Shown here: in pieces, positions 54,021-64,000 of the stretch
Layout: every line of letters starts with the position of its first letter
How positions within the stretch are numbered: the stretch's first letter is position 1
Source of the DNA: Gambelia wislizenii
Taxonomy: Eukaryota > Chordata > Lepidosauria > Squamata > Crotaphytidae
Assembly (NCBI GenBank): GCA_030847615.1
Contig: JAUMIR010000002.1
Span: 118,428,309-118,492,308 of the forward strand
Length of the DNA stretch: 64,000 nucleotides
Direction of reading: 5' to 3'
Position numbers and translations under genes: made by a program
Notes under the pieces: model-generated
Seen by the model: only the letters and a program-made list of their open reading frames with translations
Databases searched by the model: none
What the model was told of the DNA's origin: nothing

Positions 54021-54535
54021 TCAGTGTAGAGTTCAGATGTAACACTAATCCATAGTTAATCTTCTGGCTTTTCTGATTCAGATTTTATTAACCCAGCTTA
54101 AAATATGCCTCAATAAAGGTCATATGGATGGGCTGAAATAGGCCTGATTATCTGTAGCGATATATTTCCAGAAAATGTGTCTTGTGTTATATGTAACAGG
54201 GGACATTGGGGGATTTTGTTCAGCTCTCATTTTTAAGTGTACTGGGATGATTTGCACTTCCCAAAGTAAAAAGTAGATCAGAATGGAGGCATCCCATTGT
54301 TAGCTTTAAAATGTACTAAAATGTGTATCAAAATACATGCAAAATGTAAGTGTTAACACAGAATGTATAAAAATGTTTATTTGTTGGAAAATATAATTAA
54401 AAGCTATGTACATATTGTACAATTTTTAAAATAAATTTTGCAGATTGACATTGAAACCAGAAATAATAGATTTTTGATGGAACTCACTGAAACTGACACA
54501 GAATGAAAATAGCATTTTCTCTCTGTCCCTATATT
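54021..54535. other. No feature recognised
   Basis: Unassigned AT-rich DNA. Confidence 0.45.
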
Positions 54536-54650
54536 TGTTGCTAACTGCTGTCAAATTGACTTCAACTTATGGTGACTGTATAAATGAGAGACCTCCAAGT
54601 ATCTTCAATAGCCCTCCTCGGGTCTTGCCGACTCAGTGCCGTGTGTGCGC
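54536..54650 (-). mobile_element. BovB 3' end fragment
   Basis: TTGCTAACTGCTGTCAAATT, GACTTCAACTTATGGTGACT and ATAAATGAGAGACCTCCAAG match 27,440-27,500, the 3' end of the minus-strand BovB, on the same strand. It is 5' truncated to about 115 bp. Confidence 0.85.
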
Positions 54651-55869
54651 GCATGCATCTGATACAAACAAAACATAGAAGCAGGACATGTAGTGTATAC
54701 AGTATATAACATAGCATAAATGTAATTTCAGCACTAGAAGCACCACTATCCCTTTGTGTATTAGGATAGATGTGAAATATGTATGTTGTTGAGACAGATA
54801 CAGATATTCACATGGTGGTTTTAGCTTCTTTTAGTCGTATGCCATTTTTAATTGTTCCTTTTAAATTGCTAACCACCTTGTGGGAGCCTACTTAACTAAA
54901 CAGTAGGGTTACGTTTATTAATAAATTAAATAAGTTATTTTCCACTGTTCTGTGCACTTGATCATAGATGAATCTAATATCCAAGCCCAAAGAATAATCA
55001 GGCGCTCTCTCTTCTCTCTCCCTTTCCTGGATAGACCCTGCAGGGGAGGAAAAAATCACACATGCTCTGCCTATAGAACTGACCTTGAAGTTGGGTGGTT
55101 GTGACAGGCTGAGAGAAAGGGAGGGGGAAACTGTATATCAGATGACTTTCTTGTACTCTTGGAGGATTAATCTTCCATGGCAGTTCCCATGATATAAGTT
55201 TCATGACCTGGTGTAGAAATCCAGAAGACTCACATTTTAAAGAAAAATATTAAATCCAATGTGAGGTATAGGGGACCTGAGTCTTAGCCCTGCCCAGGAT
55301 CAGAAGTGGTAGGTATGGGGAAAATTACAATGGATGTGGGTGCAGGACCATAAGGGTGTAGACAGTGGAGTATTTCATGTAAATCCTGGAAGATACAGGA
55401 ATGGCTTTCTATAATATCTGTCTGTAATATGCAGGTATCATCTGCTTCCCAATCTGTTCTGTCAAAAGCAACATAGAAAGGAGCCCAATACCTGTTTTTA
55501 TCAGTATGGAGGTATATTTCCAGTTAAATTAGGGCTTGATATACAAGAAGGAAATCATACCTGCCTCAAATCAGGGATGGGGAACTGTGACCCTCCAGCT
55601 ACTTTAGCCTACAAATCTCATAACCAATGGTGAAGGATAATAGAGATAGGGAATAAGTTCAAAGGCATCTGTTGGGCCTACACCCGCTTTTAATAGACTA
55701 ACCAGATAAATGTCTTCATTTTATTGAGGGATTTTTTAAAAAAAGTTCTTAAAGCATTGGGTTCCTGATCATGGAGAGAACTGTACCATGTTCAGCCAAA
55801 TACAATTACAATTCTAACAACCCATCCTCACTTAGACTTTGGATGTCTACATAGGCAGTTGCAATTGTC
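54651..55869. other. No named feature
   Basis: A hAT-like piece at 55,572-55,640 (GGGATGGGGAACTGTGACCC, then AAATCTCATAACCAATGG) is likely but one-sided. A LINE-tail-like AACCACCTTGTGGGAGCC lies near 54,871. The rest is unassigned. Confidence 0.4.
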
Positions 55870-56330
55870 ATTTTTTTATTATCATCATTTATTTATATAG
55901 TGCCTTCACTGTACATGCTGCTTTACAAGTAAAAACAACAACAAAACAGTTCCCTGCCCTCAGGCCTACAATCTAATTAAGACATGACACAAAAGGAAAA
56001 GGGGATGGATGGCAATGTAAGAAGGGATTAAGTTCAGCAGATCCTGCCTCTTCTTCTCTCCCTCCAGTGCCAGGGAAGAGGCAGTTGAAATAGAGGGCCT
56101 TTCATCTGCTTCTGGACCCAGGCATGATGGAGTTCTGCCAGCTTCTTCTTCTCTTCCTCTGAGGCCAGGACAATGGCAATTGGGATGGAGGGAGGAACTT
56201 CCAGCTTGATTGTTCCTAGATCAAATAGTTGGGAACAGAAGTACCAACAAATTCTTCTAGCATAAGTTATAAGGACACACATCCATATAGCTTTGTAAAT
56301 CACTGCACAGTACTTTAAAAAAATTCTCAA
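55870..56330. repeat. Possible old dispersed repeat
   Basis: TTATATAGTGCCTTCACTGT, ACATGCTGCTTTACAAGTAA, then AGTTCCCTGCCCTCAGGCCT and ACAATCTAATTAAGACATGA read like a widespread amniote repeat that occurs in other lizard DNA, with a partial resemblance to 4,440-4,510. The downstream minus frame (56,330-56,034, ending LPLPWHWRERRRGRIC) may be part of it. I cannot name the family. Confidence 0.35.
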
Positions 56331-57019
56331 AAAACTAGGGACATGATTTCAGATGCCCTGTTTTTTCTTGTATTCAGAATCCAGCACTCTTATCTGTAGT
56401 TGGGGGAGGGGGATGGTGGACTCAACATTGTTGGGAGTTACATTATTCAAGATAATTTCACAGCACAATATTTCCTTTTTCATACTTGGAGGTCACAAAG
56501 ATACTAGATCCAGCATATGACTCAACTGGAGATGTTGAGCACATGGGAGTATGATGGGCCCAGCAATGTGGGAAGAGAAAGAAGCCCAGAATGTGAGGGT
56601 TAGAGTGAGTGGATGAATAAGAAAGAAGGCAGAGCAGAAGGTGAAGGAGGAAAGAGTAAAGGGAGGCAGAACTGAACATAAAGCTGAAGGATGGGAGCAA
56701 GAAGAATCTGAGCATGCTAGGCATTGGTGTCAACAATTCAGGGCCACTTGTACGTGGGCCAAGGGAAGGAGCCAAGACTGTGGGACAGAAGCTGCATTTT
56801 GTCCACTCTCCAACACAATTTGCAGTAAAGAAGTGCTGAATATCAACAAATACAGAAACATACAGCAAATGGATTTTGAGAGAGGTGTCACTCCAAGCAA
56901 CAGGAGACAGTTGTTTTAGTGAGGAAAAGTCAATGACAACCAAGACCCAGAGCTTGGAGAAGTTAATTTTTTGGACCACTACTCCCAGAATTTCCCAGTC
57001 AACATGGTCATTCTGAGAG
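56331..57019. other. No feature recognised
   Basis: The 173-residue minus frame at 56,458-56,979 shows no domain and has shadow-like composition. Confidence 0.45.
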
Positions 57020-57185
57020 GCAGGGTCAGCCCTGGTTAGTACTTGGATAGGAGATTGCGAACAAATGCCAGGTGCTGTGGGCTATATGTCAGAGGAATGA
57101 ACTAGCAAAACCACCTCTGAGTATTCCGTGCCAAAGTCAACATACTTGAAGGCACATACAACATACTTGAAGGCACATACAAACA
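57020..57185 (+). mobile_element. 5S rRNA-derived SINE, 5' truncated
   Basis: It starts within the 5S head (GGCAGGGTCAGCCCTGGTTA, GTACTTGGATAGGAGATTGC, CCAGGTGCTGTGGGCTATAT) and continues into the common body (ACTAGCAAAACCACCTCTGA). The tail shows a direct duplication of ACATACTTGAAGGCACATAC. It is the same family as 34,560-34,785. Confidence 0.8.
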
Positions 57186-57780
57186 CAGCCAGAAAACATT
57201 AGTGCTTTTATAGTTCCCAAACAGTGGTCTTACCTTCTCTGTAGATACCTTAACCTTGTGGGCTTTGGTATATTCCAACTTGCTGAAGAGTTGTTATTTA
57301 CAGAGCAAATTAATATTACAGAGAAAATCACTTAGCTATGAAAAGCATGTAGTAAGACTTTGAAAAGCCTTTTCCCTGTGGATATTAGAGTGAATTGGGG
57401 AAGGGGGAAATTATGCTAATGGAAAAAATGCATTTGAGATTCAGAAGGAACTAGTAAAATGAAACATTTTTTTCTGCTGTGCATTTTCCTCTCCTATGCA
57501 GTTGGTTCTGAAAGCATTAGCATTGTAAGAACAATATCATTTTTGTAGCCCCAGTGAATCCACAAGCTGGGACTACAACCAGGACAAAAAAAAAAACCAC
57601 CCCCCAAAATAGATATTGGAGAATGTATTCTGCAAGGGAGATAAAATCTATAGAACTATGCCCTCCATTATGTATCAAAGCAACTCAATGTCATGCCATT
57701 CCAAAACATGTCCAGAAATCTCATACTGACATGTGTGACACAGGTAACTGTTTGTTTTTTTACATCTGTCTCATTTCTAG
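57186..57780. other. No feature recognised
   Basis: Only a poly-A stretch near 57,586 is notable. Confidence 0.45.
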
Positions 57781-58025
57781 CTATGGCCTAAATGCCCTAA
57801 AGGCACCAGATCCCATCTGATCTTGGAAGCAAAGCAGGATCAGCTCTGGATAGTTCTTGGATGGAGACCCCCAATGAATACCAGGTGCTGTAGGCTATAT
57901 TTCAGAGAAAAGAAATGGCAAAATCACATCTGAGTATTCCTTGACTAAGAAAACCCTATGAAACCCTATGACTTATGGGACACCATAAGTCAACAGGTGA
58001 CTTTGAGGCATGCACACACGCACTT
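57781..58025 (+). mobile_element. 5S rRNA-derived SINE, near full length
   Basis: GGCCTAAATGCCCTAAAGGC, ACCAGATCCCATCTGATCTT, GGAAGCAAAGCAGGATCAGC, GATAGTTCTTGGATGGAGAC and AATACCAGGTGCTGTAGGCT give the whole 5S-type head. The tail has GAAAACCCTATGAAACCCTA (with an extra direct repeat), GGACACCATAAGTCAACAGG and a CACACACGCAC end. Confidence 0.88.
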
Positions 58026-58934
58026 ATTTCCAGCTAGTAGTTGCTGTCAAAATGGACATACACACTTTAACACAATCAAATTAGTAGTAACTAACCACTT
58101 TTTTTCTCTTTGAAGAAAAGTGGCAATGGGATATATATATTTTCAAAGGATGCTAATTTGGGGGATTTAAAAATTCCTCTTAAGTAATGGGCTATGAAAT
58201 CCAAAAGCGATGAAAGGATGCCAAGATATGTCTCTAAATAGAAGCAAAACAAGAAACAGAAAAAGCTCAAAGCAACTGCAATTTATTTTCATGCATTCAG
58301 ACAGCTGTTGGAGGGTTATTTGCACACCTACACAGTCCTGAATACGTAGAGGTGGGAGAGGGGAGGTTGGCTGATAATTGGTGGAAAAGAGATTTCTAAT
58401 GGAAAAGGAGGAGCATCTACATAACACAACTTTGTGTGCAGGCTCTGAAGCCTCATAGCTCCCTGGGTCAGTGACTGGGAGGAAAGGATATTCCAGTGAG
58501 AATTTACCCAGCCTGAAATAGTTTGTCCTTGATTAGTGAGAAAGCATACATTCATTCCTTTAGAGGAACTGTAGAATGTCTTTGAAAACTTCAGAAACAA
58601 ATAGAAATGATGATTTTCCATGGAGTAGGCTGTTGGTTTATGATAGGGATTAGACCAGATACTTCTTTCAACTCTGATTCAGTTAATTTATATTTTTTTT
58701 AAATGGCAGGGAGAAAATAAAAGGGAAAAAAACTTCAATTTTTTGGATCTGTTAGAAATTCTGCATTTTCATGCAGTTCTTCATTATTCCCCATTACTTG
58801 GGATGCATTCAATCTTTAGCCATCAAGGGACAGTGAGAGGAATAAGGGGCGGGGGTAGTTATGTTAGAGAACATGGGGGGGAAAGAAAGGTCAGAGGTGG
58901 ACCAAAACCGCCTATAGCAACAGTTTATGCAATT
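58026..58934. other. No feature recognised
   Basis: AT-rich; a short AT repeat near 58,132. No coding domain. Confidence 0.45.
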
Positions 58935-59150
58935 TTGTTGCTTGTTGTTGTTCTTATGTGTCTTCAAGTCAACTTCAAGGTGTGACGACCCTATAATTGG
59001 GCTTTCTTGGAAAGACTTATTCAGAGGAGGTTTCTCATAGCCATCCTCTGAGGCTGAAAGAGTGTGACTTGCCCAAGGTTTCCCAGTAGATTTCCACAGC
59101 TGAGCAGGGGTCTCCCAGAGTCCTAGGCCAACCCTCAAACCATGCTTACT
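58935..59150 (-). mobile_element. tRNA-derived SINE (Sauria-type)
   Basis: The + strand shows the complement: TTGTTGTTGTTCTTATGTGT, CTTCAAGTCAACTTCAAGG, CGACCCTATAATTGGGCTTT, then CAGAGGAGGTTTCTCATAGC, CATCCTCTGAGGCTGAAAGA, GTGTGACTTGCCCAAGG and the head complement near 59,100-59,148. It is the same family as 53,783-54,020 in the opposite orientation. Confidence 0.85.
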
Positions 59151-59479
59151 CCTTCTTGTTGGTTGTATTAGGGGGAAGTTCTTGCAACATGCATGGATAG
59201 GGCTAAGTTGATAGAGAGGGTGTACGGGTGTACAGTGGAGTTGCATACAAAATTTTATGTATTAGAAGAAATTTTATGGATTTTAGAATGGATATTTTCA
59301 GAAACATCATGGAATAAATTTAAGGTTAGAAAAAAATAGAAAGGAACCAAAATTTATGGCTTCATCCATCTCTATTTTACACAGTTACAGTTTTTCTTAC
59401 TTTCCTGCACTTTTAGAGCAAAGTAAAAATCCACCAAAGTGTTACATTAAAGCAAATGGCACACAAAAAAGGCTGTCTG
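59151..59479. other. No feature recognised
   Basis: Unassigned AT-rich spacer. Confidence 0.4.
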
Positions 59480-59676
59480 AATGAAAACATTTTTGCCTAT
59501 TGGTGACAGGACAGTGGAGAAGGGCACAGTGGCGTAGGTTTCGGAGTGAATGTGATCAGAAGTCAGTTAAAATTCTTTGTTGTGCCTACTATACAGCAGC
59601 GACAAAGGCCAAAAAATCATATTACACCACTAGGATTGCGGCCTCAACCTCCCACTCAATAGGATTACGGTATTTC

Positions 59677-61225
59677 TTTTTTTAAAAAAAATATTTATCC
59701 GTTAATCATTAATACATCATATGAAATCATAAACATGACCAAAACCGTAATCTTCATGGCTTATACATATAACTTATACATAACTTTGTAGCTTATATAT
59801 ATAACTTATACATATATCTTATATATATAACCAGCAACCTGTAATCTGTTATGTGTAATCTAACAATCAGTTCATTACATATGCTAATATAGTGATTCTT
59901 GATTTTCACCTTCTTAATTCGCCATCATCCAACCGTTTTACAAAAACTAATATCTTTTTGCTTTTCTTTTACTTTCCTCCTTCGCCTTGACCTCCTCGTA
60001 TTTACAAACTCAAAGGATTTATTCCCATTTTATCTTCCTTTCAATCTTTGCTTCGTAATTACCCTCTATTCTTATCTTATACACTTATAAACTATATTAT
60101 CGACTTCATGTACTTTGGCATTTACCTTCAGAATATTTTTATTTTTTGAATTCCAATACTCTTAAAACCAACCCTTTCCAACTTCAGTACACGCCCTGTT
60201 GTTATGTCTTATATATAACCCCTTTTCTTCAGGTAGTCGGTTATTGGTTTCCATTCTTCCTGCACTCTTTCTACGTCTCCCTTGTTTATAATTTGTGTCA
60301 GTTTATCGTTATTTTCCATCTCTATCAGTTTATCCAACCATTCTCCTATTTTTGGTGTCTCCTTCATTTTCCACTTTGCGGCTATCTTCAATCTGGCAGC
60401 AGTGATTAGATATAACATGACCCTCCAATGTTTTCTCTCTACATGCTTCTCTAATGTCAATGTTATATTCAGCAAATCTAATTTTGGGTCCAATGTGTAT
60501 TTTATTCCAAACATCTTTTATATTATTTTATGTATCTTTTCCCAAAATTTCTTTATCTTTGGACAGCCCCACCATATATGGTGAAGGGACCCCACCTCTT
60601 TGTCACATTTCCAGCATTTCTTGTTGGATAACTTATAAATCTTACTTAGTCTTGCTGGTGTCAAATACCACCTGTTTGCTATTTTCAAAAAATTCTCTTT
60701 CAGATCTTGACTTGCAGTGAAGCTGTTTGTTTTACACCAAGCTTTCTCCCATTCCTCCAAACTTATAATATCATCTATATCTTTAGCCCATCTTACCATT
60801 GACTCTGTGATTAGATCTCTTTCCAACTCCCTTTCAAGCAGTATTTTATAAAATTTGGCTATTTTTCCTTTTCTCTGATCCCAAATAATCTGTCAATTTC
60901 GTTTTGGTCCTTTACAAAACCATATGTTATTTTATCCTCCCTAAATCTGTCCCTTATTTGACAATAAGTGAACCATTGTATGTTGTAGCCTTGATTTTGT
61001 AATTCTTCTCTAGTTTATAAACTGCAGTTTTCCTCAGACCATTTAATCAGGTCTTTATATGTCACCCAATCTTCCCTTTTTGTCCACCTAACCTGAAAGG
61101 CTTCTACTGGTGAAATCCATAAAGAGGTCTTACTATAAATTTTTTGTTTTACATTTTTCCAAATTTTCATTAGGGGACCCCTGACAGTGTGGTTTTCAAA
61201 TTCTTTATCCACTTTTGTTTTCCTG
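59677..61225 (-). mobile_element. L1 LINE 3' part with 17-bp target duplication
   Basis: TAGGATTACGGTATTTC occurs at 59,660-59,676 and again at 61,226-61,242. Between them the minus strand encodes the L1 ORF2 C-terminus: SPVEAFQVRWTKREDWVTYK (near 61,100), SLEEWEKAWCKTNSFTASQD (near 60,760), KIANRWYLTPARLSKIYKLS and the cysteine motif CWKCDKEVGSLHHIWWGCPK (near 60,620-60,560), then IKKFWEKIHKII. After the ORF there is about 500 bp of 3' UTR and an A-rich tail (T-rich at 59,677 on the + strand). It is 1,549 bp and 5' truncated. The reading frames are fairly open, so it is younger than its L2 host. Confidence 0.9.
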
Positions 61226-61734
61226 TAGGATTACGGTATTTCAAGTGGTGAGAAGACTTTTGGAAACAGGCCCAGAGAGTTCAAGTACTCAATCCATGGC
61301 CACCTGCTATGGACCCAGAGATATATGAGAACTACCACCTGATTGTAGATATCCCCTTTTGGACAGGGCGCTTGAGCATGTGGTAGCTGTGCAAATTCAG
61401 GCGTTCTTGGAGGTAACAGCTAATCTGGATCCATTTCAGTCAGGTTTCAGGCCAGGGTAGGGCATTGAAGCAGTCTTAGTTGCTCTAACTGATGACCCAG
61501 TCCAGGGGAAAAATGGGAGAGTGCTACCCTGTTGATCTTCCTGTCTCTCTCAGCAGATCTTGATATCATTGATCATAGTATCTTACTGTGTGGGATGGGA
61601 GTAGGAGGCACTGTTCTGCAGTGGTTCCACTCTGATCAAGAGGGCTGTTTCCAGAGAGTAGCATTGGGGGATTTCTGTTCAGCCCCATGGCTATGAAGCT
61701 GTGGGATGCCAGAGTTCCATCTTATCACCCATAC

Positions 61735-61817
61735 CAGGGTTTCTCAACCAGAGTTCCCTGGAACCCTAAGGTTCTACAAGAGGTTGCTAGGGATTCCACA
61801 AGATATTGAGACGGAAA

Positions 61818-61848
<31 letters not shown>

Positions 61849-61946
61849 AGCTGTAGATATTATACAGTAATTTTTAGGCAGGGATTCCCTGAGATCTGAA
61901 AATTGTTTCAAGGGTTCCACCAGGGTAAAAAGGCTGAGAAAGGCTG
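61735..61946. mobile_element. hAT-type MITE with 8-bp target duplication, in L2
   Basis: A 212-bp element starting CAGGGTTTCTCAACCAGAGT and ending AAAAAGGCTGAGAAAGGCTG, which are imperfect inverted ends. ACCCATAC (61,727-61,734) and CCCCATAC (61,947-61,954) form the duplication. A 23-bp T-run lies near 61,826. Removing it mentally puts L2 back in frame as LSPILFNIYMK, which confirms the boundaries. Confidence 0.85.
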
Positions 61947-63109
61947 CCCCATACTGTTCAACATATACATGAAGCCACTGAAGGAGGTCTTAAAGTGTTT
62001 GGAATGGGATGCCATCAGTATACTGATGACACTCAGTTCTGTTTTTCCTTGTCATCAGAGTCAGCTGGGGCTGTGCAGGTGCTGGACTAGTGTCTGGATG
62101 AGGGCCAGTATGCCAAAGTTGAATCCCAATAAGACGGAGGCTCTCTGGATTGGTGGTTCTCAGGTCCAGGAATTGAGTAAACAGCCTGTCCTGGAGGGGA
62201 CTGGTCACCACCTGAAGGAGCAGGTGCGTAGCTTGGGCGTACTCCTAGATCCATCCTTGTCACTCAGGCCCAAGTGGACTCTGTGGCATGGAGTAGTTGG
62301 TGCCAGCTTCAACTGCTCTGCCAGCTATGGCCTTTCCTGGACAGAGATGACCTAGCCACAGTAGCCCATGCACTGGAAACCTCCTGGTTAGACTACTGTA
62401 ATGCACTCTACATGTGGAAGAAGACTCACAAGATGTAGCTAGTACAAAATGCAGCAGCTTGACTTCTGACTGGAGTACCATATAGATGGCATATCATGAC
62501 AGTCTTAAAAGAATTGCGCTGGCTGTCAATGTATTTCTGGTCTGAATTCAAGGTACTTGTGATGACATTTAAAGCCCTAAATGGCTTGGGACCTTAATAC
62601 TTAAGGGAACACCTCTCTTATATGTGCCTGCCCAAGGATTAATATCTGCTGAGTAGGGGAGGCTCCTCCGTGTCCCACCACTGAGTTCTATACACACTGT
62701 GTTGGGACATGGGAGAGGGCCTTCTCAGCCATGGCACCCAAATTGTGGAATGACCTTCCCCTGGAGGCCTGACTGGCACCAACACTCATGTCATTCAGGT
62801 GCCAAGTTAAAACTTGGCTGTTCATTAAAACCGTTGGGCCTCATTAACTCATCCCAAATACTGTGTTCATAGTTTTAATTTTTTAAAAAATCTTTAACGT
62901 CTGTTTTTAATTACTACTGCTGTTTAATGTGATTTTAGATTGTTTATTTTGTTGTTTTAAATTGTGTAACCTGTTTTAATGCTTTTTGTAAGCCACCCTG
63001 AGATCTTTGATATAGGGCAGTCTATAAAGATTTTAATAAATAAAATATTAAATAAATACCTCAGCAGGGAAGCCCACAGCTTAAAAATGGCTGCCAAGAG
63101 CTTGATGGA

Positions 63110-64000
63110 TCATAGAATCCTAGAGTCATAGATTGGAAGAGCCATCTAGTCCAGCCCCTGCTATATGGGACACACCATCAAATTACTCTTGCAAGATAGT
63201 CATCCAAACTCTGTTTAAAGACCTCCAAAGAAGGAGAGTCCACCACCCTTAAAGACAGTCTATTCCACTATGGAACAGCTCTTCCTGTCAGGAAATTCTT
63301 CCTAATGTTTAGGTACCATCTCCTTTCTTAACATTTGAATCCATTGGTTTGAATTCTGGTCTCTCTCCAGATGTTAAAAATAAGCTTGCTCCATCTTAAA
63401 ATGGCATCCCTTTAAATATTTTTAAATGGCTATCTTTACATGGCATCCCTTTATATATTTTTAAATGGCTATCCTACCACCTCTAAGTCTTCTCTTCTCC
63501 AAGCTAAACATTCCCAGTTCCAAAAACCATTCCTCATAGGACTGGGTTTGATCACCCTACTGTGAACACGTTCCAGCTTGTCAGTATCCTTCTGGAATTA
63601 TGGTTCCCAGAACTGGATGCAGTATGCCAGGTGAGATCTGACCAAAGTTGGAGAGTGGTACTATTACATCCCTTGATCTGGACACTATATTCTTCTTGAT
63701 GCAGCCTAGAATTGCATTGGCCTTTTTGACAGACACATTGAATTATTGGCTCATGGTAAGCTTGTGATCTACTAAGACCTCCAGATCCTTTTCAAATGTA
63801 CTTTTGTCAAACCAGATGTCACCCATCCAATATTTGTACATTTAATTTTTCCTGCCTAAGTGTAATACCTTACATTTATCCTTTTTGAAATTAATTCTAT
63901 TAGTTTTTACCCAGCTCTCAAACCCATTAGGGTTTGAATTTTGAATTCTGATCTTGTTTCCTATGGTATTAGCTGCCAGGATTTGGGGACATGCAGTCCA
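63110..64000 (-). mobile_element. CR1 LINE 3' part, continues beyond window
   Basis: The complement of the whole stretch follows the CR1 C-terminal and 3' UTR order seen at 29,071-29,900. It includes text for VDHKLTMSQ near 63,760, GTIVPLST-type sequence near 63,660, and octamer-like CATAGAATCCTAGAGTCAT at the 3' end (63,110). An internal direct duplication of GGCATCCCTTTAAATATTTTT with TAAATGGCTATC lies at 63,400-63,475. It is more diverged than the 29-kb and 36-kb copies. Confidence 0.88.
63400..63475. repeat. About 38-bp tandem duplication in CR1
   Basis: TGGCATCCCTTTAAATATTT-TTAAATGGCTATC is followed by a second copy with TATATATT in place of AAATATT. Confidence 0.85.

Larger units (their letters stand above)
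59480..63050 (+). mobile_element. L2 LINE split by L1 and a hAT MITE
   Basis: The + strand shows RRAQWRRFRSECDQKSVKIL and AYYTAATKAKKSYYTTRIAA (59,500-59,640) upstream of RT. After the L1 comes a fingers region (near 61,370-61,480: H-V-V-A, then DPFQSGFRPG). LSPILFNIYMKPL is interrupted by the MITE and resumes at 61,947. QYTDDTQF (62,016-62,040; YADD changed to YTDD) is the catalytic motif. LNPNKTEALWIGGSQVQEL, SLGVLLDPSLS and APKLWNDLPLEA (near 62,732) complete the ORF. The 3' UTR ends in TTTTAATAAATAAAATATTA near 63,050. Many stops make it dead. Without inserts it is about 1.8 kb. Confidence 0.85.

Noticed and set aside
56458..56979. A 173-residue minus frame
   Set aside because: No domain and no supporting neighbours; composition is explained by pyrimidine-rich DNA.
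1..64000. CRISPR arrays, operons, prokaryotic genes
   Set aside because: No regular direct repeats with unique spacers were seen (the 64-67-bp array at 36.9 kb has no spacers), and all recognisable coding text is from eukaryotic transposable elements.

Overview
This window looks like about 64 kb of intergenic or intronic nuclear DNA from a squamate reptile, most likely a lizard. The inference rests on the repeat mixture. It has BovB (RTE-clade) LINEs on both strands, CR1 LINEs ending in the ATTCTATG-type octamer, L2, an L3-like CR1-group LINE, an L1 tail and an unassigned APE-type LINE that ends in a C2HC zinc finger and a GA-dinucleotide tail. It also has tRNA-headed and 5S rRNA-headed SINEs whose 3' ends resemble the BovB end, Penelope-like palindromes, mariner and Tigger-like DNA transposons and many hAT-type MITEs. 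I found no host protein-coding exon that I can support, and no tRNA, rRNA, CRISPR or operon-like structure. The open reading frames that can be explained are pieces of transposable elements or by-products of low-complexity or tandem sequence; a few short ones in unique sequence remain unrecognised.

Layout. 1-1.6 kb: a decayed + strand BovB reverse transcriptase split by a 222-bp hAT MITE. 3.9-4.3 kb: a 326-bp palindromic element. 5.0-7.8 kb: a minus-strand L3-like LINE with a nested MITE. 8.6 kb: a Penelope-like hairpin with a hammerhead ribozyme motif. 10-21 kb: mostly unique AT-rich DNA with a SINE, hAT relics, an unusual TTCTGTGCAGAAAA-rich repeat (12.2-12.7 kb) and a 1.6-kb unit bounded by 15-bp perfect inverted repeats. 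22.3-24.1 kb: an old CR1. 24.8-25.8 kb: the zinc-finger LINE with a 5' inversion and an 11-bp target duplication. 27.4-32.3 kb: a near full-length minus-strand BovB with a 1.7-kb CR1 inside it. 33.1-34.2 kb: a second Penelope-like palindrome with a hammerhead motif. 34.6 kb: a 5S-headed SINE. 35.9-37.6 kb: a CR1 end followed by a GC-richer block holding a seven-copy minisatellite. 39.0-41.15 kb: a mariner with recognisable TIRs and TA target sites, broken by an L2-like 3' end and a further unidentified insert. 43.3-49.4 kb: two more zinc-finger LINE copies, one 3,982 bp long with a 12-bp target duplication and sitting inside an LTR-like sequence. 50.8-52.6 kb: two Tigger-like elements. 53.4-59.2 kb: a cluster of SINEs, one of them a 5S/tRNA-SINE chimera. 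59.5-63.05 kb: an L2 split by an L1 (17-bp target duplication) and a hAT MITE (8-bp target duplication). 63.1-64 kb: another CR1 running off the end.

Relationships. The nesting gives relative ages: BovB before CR1 (27-32 kb), L2 before L1 and hAT (59-63 kb), LTR before zinc-finger LINE (45-49 kb), mariner before L2-like fragment (39-41 kb). SINE and BovB 3' ends share the GGGTCACCATAAGT-type motif, which fits mobilisation of the SINEs by BovB. The most unusual items are the two hammerhead cores, the chimeric SINE, the twin-primed LINE and the loss of reverse transcriptase aspartates in two otherwise long LINE copies. Family names come from recognised motifs; no database search was run, and element ends without target duplications are approximate.
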